DNA of 13,142 nt. Origin: an uncultured Lachnospiraceae bacterium (lineage in GTDB: Bacteria; Bacillota_A; Clostridia; Lachnospirales; Lachnospiraceae). Position numbers and translations under genes: made by a program. A model generated the notes under the pieces. It was not told the DNA's origin, made no database searches, and saw only the letters and a program-made list of their open reading frames with translations. Below, piece after piece: positions 8,292 through 13,142 of this stretch (positions are counted from its first letter, which is position 1; the number at the start of each line of letters is the position of its first letter). Location of the stretch: contig CADBNG010000028.1 in assembly GCA_902795985.1 (NCBI GenBank), positions 1 to 13,142 of the forward strand. The letters are read 5' to 3'.

Positions 8292-8332
8292 GTGTCAATC
8301 GGAAATCAGACACCGGATAAGACAGGAACCGC

Positions 8333-10006
8333 ATGAAAGGAGGGAGAGGGAACCAGTCCGGAATGAGCAAGGAAGGACCGTTTAACAAACGACATGTTCT
8401 CTGGATCGTTTTCGCGGCGATCCTGGCGGCGCAGGTTCTGTGGGCCGTTCATTTGTGCAACGTCAAAACCAATTATATGGTTGACGAGCTGTACGCGATG
8501 GACTCCGCTCATTCCTACAATGAGCTTGTACGCCGGTATATCAACGAAAGCGAACGCTGGACTCCGGAAGAATGGACACCCAACGCGCAGCTGAAGGAAC
8601 TGCTGGTTGTGGACTCCTCGACGTCTCTTTTGTCCCGTCCTTTTCCGGAGATTGTGAAACGGCTTCTGACAAAACGCCCGTTCATGGGTATTCTGAATGT
8701 GGTGGAATCGGTCTTTACCCCGGGAGAAGTCCGGAAAACCGGCGGAATCGGGCTGAATATCGTCCTTCTGGTTCTGATTCAGCTGCTGCTGTTTCATTTG
8801 CTCGCACGCCTGGACGTCCGCCCGGAAATCCGCCTTCTGGCGGTCTTCATGAACGGGTTTACGGGGATGACCATGAGTATGACGATGTTCATCCGGTTTT
8901 ATCTGTGGATCGAATTCCTCGTTCTGCTGATCCTGCTGCTGTACTGCCGGATCTGGACGGAAAAAAGCTGGAAAAAATGGCTGCCGGCGATTCTGGCTTC
9001 CGATTTTCTCCTGTATCTTGCCCTGAAGGATTCCGAACTGATTTTTCTTTTCGGCGGGGCGCTGATCGTTTTCTTCTCAGCTGCCCTGCTGATTCGAAGA
9101 CAATGGATCAAGGCAGTTTTCCATCTGGGACTGGTTTTCTGTCTTTCCCTGGCTTATGTCCTCCGGTATACGCGGTTCATTGATGTGCTTCTTCATATCG
9201 GAGAATATGCGCAGGGGGGCGGAGCCGAAGGGCGGATTGCCCGTAATATTGAGGCATTCACCCCGGAAATGGCAGGAAATAATTATCTGGAAATCGGCAA
9301 ACGGATTCACATGTATCTGTTCGGGGCGCCTGTTGTGACCTTCCTGATCCTTGCGCTGGCCGTTTTTCTGCTGGTTTATGGAAGAATGCTGAAAAAGAAA
9401 AGGCCGGAGGAAGCGGTTTCTTACGGAAGCGAAACCAACGGTTTCGTCATTGTGATTGCGGTTACGGCTGCGGCTTACGTCATCTGTACAGGTCTGGCCG
9501 GCTTGATCGCGACGCGGTATCAGGAAATCGGTTTCTGTCTGCTGCTGATCGTAACCTGGACCGTATTTGACCGGCTGCTGCAGCCCATATCCGATCTGCG
9601 GCCGTTTCTGGCGGCCCTTACTGCCCTGACGGTGATCGGATCGGTCTGGACGGTCCATTCCGGGCATATCCTGCATCTGTATACCGAAGACGCGGGTATT
9701 CTGGCGGAACTGCAGGGCCGGGGAGATAAGAACGCGGTTCTGATCCAGTACAAGGATGAATCCCGCCATGAATTGTATGAATGCATCAATCTGATGCCGG
9801 AAGACGCGAAAATTCTTCCGGTTACAGCAGATCAGCATAAAATCAATCCCGAGGAATGTCCGGATGAAATGCTGGTCTGGATCCTGACCGGCAAAAAGCC
9901 GGATAAATATGTGAAAAATCTTCTGAAGGCAGGATATGAATTAAAGCTGCTGGGTTCCACCCACACGTCGGATATTTACATCTGCCGGAAGGGCAGTGAA
10001 GGATAA
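8333..10006 (+). CDS. Polytopic membrane protein, putative GT-C glycosyltransferase (paralog 2)
   Basis: This 557-residue membrane protein is a tandem paralog of the gene before it. Residues 51-240 align without a gap to residues 41-230 of that protein, with about 101 of 190 identical by hand count. Conserved blocks include VDELYAMDSAHSY (D51-E52, the putative GT-C acidic pair), MTMSMTMFIRFYLW and LALKDSELIF. The soluble tail keeps GHI, YEC and a CPDEMLVW block that matches CPEELLVW in paralog 1. The ATG at 8333 has AGGA five bases upstream. The alternative ATG at 8363 would place the acidic pair at exactly the paralog's position and follows a strong purine tract (8336-8350), but at long spacing. 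It is probably first in the downstream transcription unit, as it lies behind a candidate promoter. Likely role: transfer of a sugar from a polyprenyl-phosphate carrier; acceptor unknown. Confidence 0.75.
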   Translation: MKGGRGNQSGMSKEGPFNKRHVLWIVFAAILAAQVLWAVHLCNVKTNYMVDELYAMDSAHSYNELVRRYINESERWTPEEWTPNAQLKELLVVDSSTSLLSRPFPEIVKRLLTKRPFMGILNVVESVFTPGEVRKTGGIGLNIVLLVLIQLLLFHLLARLDVRPEIRLLAVFMNGFTGMTMSMTMFIRFYLWIEFLVLLILLLYCRIWTEKSWKKWLPAILASDFLLYLALKDSELIFLFGGALIVFFSAALLIRRQWIKAVFHLGLVFCLSLAYVLRYTRFIDVLLHIGEYAQGGGAEGRIARNIEAFTPEMAGNNYLEIGKRIHMYLFGAPVVTFLILALAVFLLVYGRMLKKKRPEEAVSYGSETNGFVIVIAVTAAAYVICTGLAGLIATRYQEIGFCLLLIVTWTVFDRLLQPISDLRPFLAALTALTVIGSVWTVHSGHILHLYTEDAGILAELQGRGDKNAVLIQYKDESRHELYECINLMPEDAKILPVTADQHKINPEECPDEMLVWILTGKKPDKYVKNLLKAGYELKLLGSTHTSDIYICRKGSEG

Positions 10007-10016
10007 TAAAACAAAA

Positions 10017-10766
10017 ATGAAAGCAGAAAAGAAACCCATACGGCTTTCGGTGGTAGCTCCTGTTTACAACGAAGCGGAATCCCTGGAAGCCCTCCATAAA
10101 GAGATCACTGCCGTGCTCGAAAAAGGGTTTTACGGTATTCCGTTTGACGGAGAAATCCTGTTTGTGGATGACGGGTCCACGGACGGATCCGACCGGATCG
10201 CGGAAGGGCTTCACCCCATGCGCCTGATCCGCATGGGAAAGCATTCCGGGCAGTCCGCCGCCATGAACCGGGGCTTTCATGAGGCAAAAGGGGATTTTAT
10301 AGCCGCGCTGGACGCGGACGGGCAGAATGTCCCGGCCGACATTCCGGTGCTGCTGAAATATCTTCTCGACAATGATCTGGACATGACCTGCGGATGGCGG
10401 AAGAACCGGAGGGATCCCTTCGGGAAGCGGATGGCGTCCTGGGGAGCGTGGGCTTTAAGACAGGCTTTCCTGCATGACGGAGTTCATGACAGCGGCTGCA
10501 CGCTGAAGGTGTTCCGTGCGGAGTGCATTCAGTCGCTGGTATTAAAAGACGGAGATCACCGGTTCATTCCCGCGCTGGCAAAACACCGGGGATGGAAAAT
10601 CGGGGAATGCCCGGTGCGCCACCGGGCACGGGCTCATGGCGAAAGCAAATACGGTCCGGAAAGAATGATCCATGGTCTGCGGGGAATCCGGCGTATCCGG
10701 GGTTCCCGGCAGTTGCAGGAAGTAATGAAGAAAGATAACCGGCAGACGGAAGGAACGACACGGTGA
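10017..10766 (+). CDS. DPM1-like family 2 glycosyltransferase (probable polyprenyl-phosphate sugar synthase)
   Basis: A GT-A fold enzyme of 249 residues. Visible motifs are the N-terminal VVAPVYNEAESL, the nucleotide-binding VDDGSTDGS (D51-D52), the metal-binding DADGQ (D99, D101), DSGCTLKVFR (D158) and HGESKYG (G208), the last being typical of dolichyl/undecaprenyl-phosphate sugar synthases. It should move a hexose or similar sugar from a nucleotide donor to a polyprenyl phosphate on the cytoplasmic face. It ends soon after the catalytic domain, without the two C-terminal membrane helices of GtrB-type relatives, so it resembles soluble DPM1. The ATG at 10017 lies ten bases after the previous stop with AAGGA upstream. 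An in-frame GTG at 9996 is possible but its ribosome site is too close. Placement after two putative GT-C genes suggests it makes their donor (inference). Confidence 0.88.
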   Translation: MKAEKKPIRLSVVAPVYNEAESLEALHKEITAVLEKGFYGIPFDGEILFVDDGSTDGSDRIAEGLHPMRLIRMGKHSGQSAAMNRGFHEAKGDFIAALDADGQNVPADIPVLLKYLLDNDLDMTCGWRKNRRDPFGKRMASWGAWALRQAFLHDGVHDSGCTLKVFRAECIQSLVLKDGDHRFIPALAKHRGWKIGECPVRHRARAHGESKYGPERMIHGLRGIRRIRGSRQLQEVMKKDNRQTEGTTR

Positions 10767-11881
10767 ATATACTGGTATTGAATTATGAATATCCCCCGCT
10801 GGGCAGCGGCGGAGGGGCTGTCTGCAAGGAACTGGCGGAAGGGCTGGCAAAAAGAGGCCATTCCCTGACCGTTGTTACGATGGCCTACCCCGGGCTTCCG
10901 GAAGAGGAGACGGTCGGCGGCGTGCGGATCCGCCGGATTCCCTGTATCCGGAAACACCGGAAATCCTGCAGCATGCCGGAGACCATGAGCTATGCGGTGT
11001 CTGCGGGACGGGTGATCCGAAAAGAGCTGGACCTGAAGAAGTTTGACGTCTGCCACGTCCATTTTATTCTGCCTTCCGGACTGGCGGCCTATCCTTTATG
11101 GAAGAGATCGGGCCTGCCCTATATCCTGACCGCCCATGGAAGCGACGTGGAAGGCTATAACATAAAGCCCGGCCTGAAAACCGTGCATCACATGATCCGG
11201 CCGATGACGGGCAAAATCATCCGGAACGCGTATGCGGCGGCGGTTCCGTCCAAAGCCCTGATGGATCTGATGCGGGAAACGCAGAAAAAAGGACGGTTCG
11301 TCCTGATCCGCAACGGCATTGACCTTCCGTACGGAAAAACGCCGCCGAAAAAGAAGAAAAAGATCCTGATCGGCGGCCGCCTGCAGAAGATCAAAAACGT
11401 GGAAACAGTCCTGCAGGCTCTCGGCATGGTTTCCCTGGACGGATGGGAGGCGGACGTGCTGGGGGACGGACCGGAAAAAGTCCGTCTGGAAGCCCTGGCG
11501 AAAACCTTTCCGGACGGCGGCCGGATCCGGTTCCACGGCTGGGTTGGAAGCGACACGGAAGAATATACGGCCCTGATGAAGGAAGCCGCCGTTTATATCA
11601 GCGCCAGCCGGGTTGAAAACTGTCCGGTCATGGTGCTGGAAGCAGCCTGTGCCGGCTGCCGTCTGCTGCTGTCCGACATCGAAGGACATCGGGAAATGAT
11701 GCGGGATCAGGCGGAATATTTCGCGCCGGATTCTCCGGAGGAACTGGCGGAAAAGCTTCGTGCCGTCCTGAGCGGGGCACTGCAGCCGGCGGTTTATGAT
11801 CTGGAACAATACAATGCGGAAACCACGCTGCTCCAGTACGAGCAGCTGCTGAAAAAGGCGGCGGCAAGCCGGAAGAAATGA
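10763..11881 (+). CDS. Family 4 (GT-B) glycosyltransferase
   Basis: A 372-residue retaining glycosyltransferase with two Rossmann-like halves. The N-terminal half starts MNILVLNYEYPPLGSGGG, with the glycine-rich acceptor-side loop, and contains AHGSD. The C-terminal half begins after a Lys-rich hinge (PPKKKKKILIGGR) and carries the GT4 EX7E signature, E285 and E293, in VENCPVMVLEAACAG. It should transfer a sugar from a nucleotide donor to a lipid-linked or glycan acceptor in the cytoplasm; donor and acceptor cannot be read from sequence. The GTG start overlaps the preceding stop by four bases (GTGA), and GGAAGGA at 10748-10754 lies eight bases upstream, so translation is probably coupled to the GT2 gene. 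Length is normal and no damage is visible. Confidence 0.92.
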   Translation: MNILVLNYEYPPLGSGGGAVCKELAEGLAKRGHSLTVVTMAYPGLPEEETVGGVRIRRIPCIRKHRKSCSMPETMSYAVSAGRVIRKELDLKKFDVCHVHFILPSGLAAYPLWKRSGLPYILTAHGSDVEGYNIKPGLKTVHHMIRPMTGKIIRNAYAAAVPSKALMDLMRETQKKGRFVLIRNGIDLPYGKTPPKKKKKILIGGRLQKIKNVETVLQALGMVSLDGWEADVLGDGPEKVRLEALAKTFPDGGRIRFHGWVGSDTEEYTALMKEAAVYISASRVENCPVMVLEAACAGCRLLLSDIEGHREMMRDQAEYFAPDSPEELAEKLRAVLSGALQPAVYDLEQYNAETTLLQYEQLLKKAAASRKK

Positions 11882-11882
11882 G

Positions 11883-13109
11883 ATGAGAAGGCTTCTGATT
11901 GTAATGAACTCCCTGGAAGGGGGCGGCGCGGAACGGGCGGCGGCCAATCTTTCCCGTTTTCTGCCGGAGGACTGCGAGACGGTTTTTCTGCTGAACGACG
12001 ACGCGAAGCCGGCTTATCCGATCCGGGGAACGATCCGGACGCTGGGCATGCTGCCGCAGAAAGATAAAGAAGACCTCCGCTATCAGATGCGGGCATTGAT
12101 CAAAAGAGTCCGGGTGCTGAAAAAACTGAAGGAATCCGGCGAATTCGATGCCGTGATGTCTGTCAGCGACAACGCGAACCTGGCCAATGTCCTCAGCGGG
12201 AACCGCTGCCGCACGATTACGTCCGTTCGCTGTTCCCTTAAGGCTATGGTGGAACATAAACCGAAATACCGGTGGATCGGCCTTCCGGCCATGAAACGGC
12301 TGTATCCGAAGGCGGATGTTGTGGTGGGGGTTTCAAAGGAAATCTGCCTGGAACTGCATCAGATGGCAGGGGTCCCGAAACAGAAGCTGGCCGCGGTTCA
12401 GAACGGCCTGGATCTGGACAATATTCTTTCGCAGGCGAAGGAGCCGCTTCTTCCGGAGGAAGAACAATGGACAGCGGGGGAAAACATTCTGGTCTGCGCG
12501 GGAAGGCTGACCCATCAAAAAGGACAGTGGCACCTGATCCGGTCTCTTGCGGTCCTGAAAGAACAGGGGATCCCGTTCCGGCTGCTGATTCTGGGCACCG
12601 GGGAGGAAAAAGACTATCTTCAGAAACTTGTCCGGGACCTGAAAATGGAGGATTCCGTGGCTTTCTGCGGGTTCTGCGGCAATCCGTACCGGATTTTCTC
12701 CCGCTGCACCCTGGCGGTCATGCCCTCGATGTACGAAGGCTTTTCCAATGTTCTTCCGGAGTTTCTGGCCTGCGGATTACCGGTCGTCAGCACGGATCAC
12801 CGGACCGGGGCCAGGGAGATTCTGGACAGCGGCGGGAAATGGTATATCCACCGGACTTCCGGCATGGAAGAAGTGGACTGCGGCCTGCTGGTTCCGGTCT
12901 GTGACGGATTCCGTTATGATGCCGCTGCGCCGCTGACGCCGGAGGAACGGACGATGGGAGAGGCATTGGCATGGATGCTCCGGGATCCGGAGCGGATGGG
13001 AAAATGCAGGACGGCCGCAAAAAAACGGGCCCGGGAAATGACGATACAGCGTAACGCATGGAAGTGGGAGAGACTCCTGTTTCCGAAAGACCGACAGGAA
13101 AATGGCTGA
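11883..13109 (+). CDS. Family 4 (GT-B) glycosyltransferase
   Basis: A 408-residue GT4 enzyme distinct from its neighbour. It opens with LLIVMNSLEGGGAERAAANL, the classic GGAE loop of this family, then shows VGVSKEI and VQNGLD before the second domain, CAGRLTHQKGQ, and the EX7E signature in MYEGFSNVLPEFLACGLP (E285, E293). Near residues 315-350 the usual GLLVP element is preceded by an extra segment containing KWYIHRTSGMEEVD, as in some clostridial relatives (from memory). It should act in the cytoplasm on a lipid-linked or surface-glycan intermediate; specificity is unknown. The ATG follows the previous stop by one base and has GGAAGAA five bases upstream. Together with the preceding GT4, GT2 and GT-C genes it suggests a surface polysaccharide or glycolipid locus. 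Confidence 0.92.
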   Translation: MRRLLIVMNSLEGGGAERAAANLSRFLPEDCETVFLLNDDAKPAYPIRGTIRTLGMLPQKDKEDLRYQMRALIKRVRVLKKLKESGEFDAVMSVSDNANLANVLSGNRCRTITSVRCSLKAMVEHKPKYRWIGLPAMKRLYPKADVVVGVSKEICLELHQMAGVPKQKLAAVQNGLDLDNILSQAKEPLLPEEEQWTAGENILVCAGRLTHQKGQWHLIRSLAVLKEQGIPFRLLILGTGEEKDYLQKLVRDLKMEDSVAFCGFCGNPYRIFSRCTLAVMPSMYEGFSNVLPEFLACGLPVVSTDHRTGAREILDSGGKWYIHRTSGMEEVDCGLLVPVCDGFRYDAAAPLTPEERTMGEALAWMLRDPERMGKCRTAAKKRAREMTIQRNAWKWERLLFPKDRQENG

Positions 13110-13142
13110 AAAAACATTTCGGAAAGAAGATATGACCTGGTA
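13102..13142 (+). CDS. Start of a further gene, cut by the window end
   Basis: An ATG at 13102 overlaps the preceding stop by eight bases and stays open to the edge (MAEKTFRKEDMTWY). A second in-frame ATG at 13132 has GGAAAG about five bases upstream and may be the true start. Too little is visible to name a product. The tight spacing of the preceding genes makes a continued operon likely. Confidence 0.4.
   Translation, partial: MAEKTFRKEDMTW

Noticed and set aside
12272..12904. + strand open frame of 210 codons inside the last GT4 gene
   Set aside because: Out-of-frame shadow rich in Gly/Pro/Arg/Ser; the GT4 frame carries the conserved motifs.
1..13142. Very frequent TCCGG/CCGGA words across the window
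   Set aside because: They fall mostly inside codons for Pro-Glu, Ser-Gly and Arg-Lys and reflect codon preference; I saw no spacing or clustering suggesting a functional repeat.

Overview
The window carries nine coding regions, all on the + strand: eight substantial genes, the first cut at its 5' end, plus the first codons of a probable ninth. Protein motifs, moderately high G+C and clear Shine-Dalgarno sequences suggest a Bacillota organism of the class Clostridia (Lachnospiraceae or Oscillospiraceae-like relatives). That placement is inference from protein style, not from a marker gene. I saw no tRNA, rRNA, CRISPR array, insertion sequence or phage gene, and no gene-free stretch above 300 bases (the longest gap is 139 bases).

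Region 1 (1-4772) holds a near-complete glycogen phosphorylase (glgP), followed by an unusual 761-residue protein. That protein joins TPR-like helices, a long acidic Ala/Glu/Pro linker and a CbxX/CfxQ-like P-loop domain. Its Walker A is intact but its Walker B and arginine-finger positions look eroded. It starts at TTG behind a good ribosome binding site.

Region 2 (4773-6489) is a spermidine-synthase-like domain fused to a multi-span membrane domain. A long near-palindrome with a GAAA loop lies immediately upstream, where a ribosome binding site would be expected.

Region 3 (6562-13142) looks like a surface-glycan or lipid-linked glycosylation locus. Two tandem paralogous polytopic membrane proteins resemble GT-C glycosyltransferases (an Asp-Glu pair in the first outside loop). 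They are followed by a soluble DPM1-like GT2 enzyme, two GT4 glycosyltransferases and the start of another gene. From the second GT-C gene onward the genes are packed with gaps of -8 to +10 bases, so they are probably one translationally coupled unit. A candidate promoter and an AT-rich patch lie just before it (8253-8291). A coherent model is that the GT2 enzyme makes a polyprenyl-phosphate sugar in the cytoplasm, the GT-C enzymes use it outside the membrane, and the GT4 enzymes build a glycan from nucleotide sugars inside. No flippase, polymerase or ligase is visible, so the product and final acceptor cannot be named.
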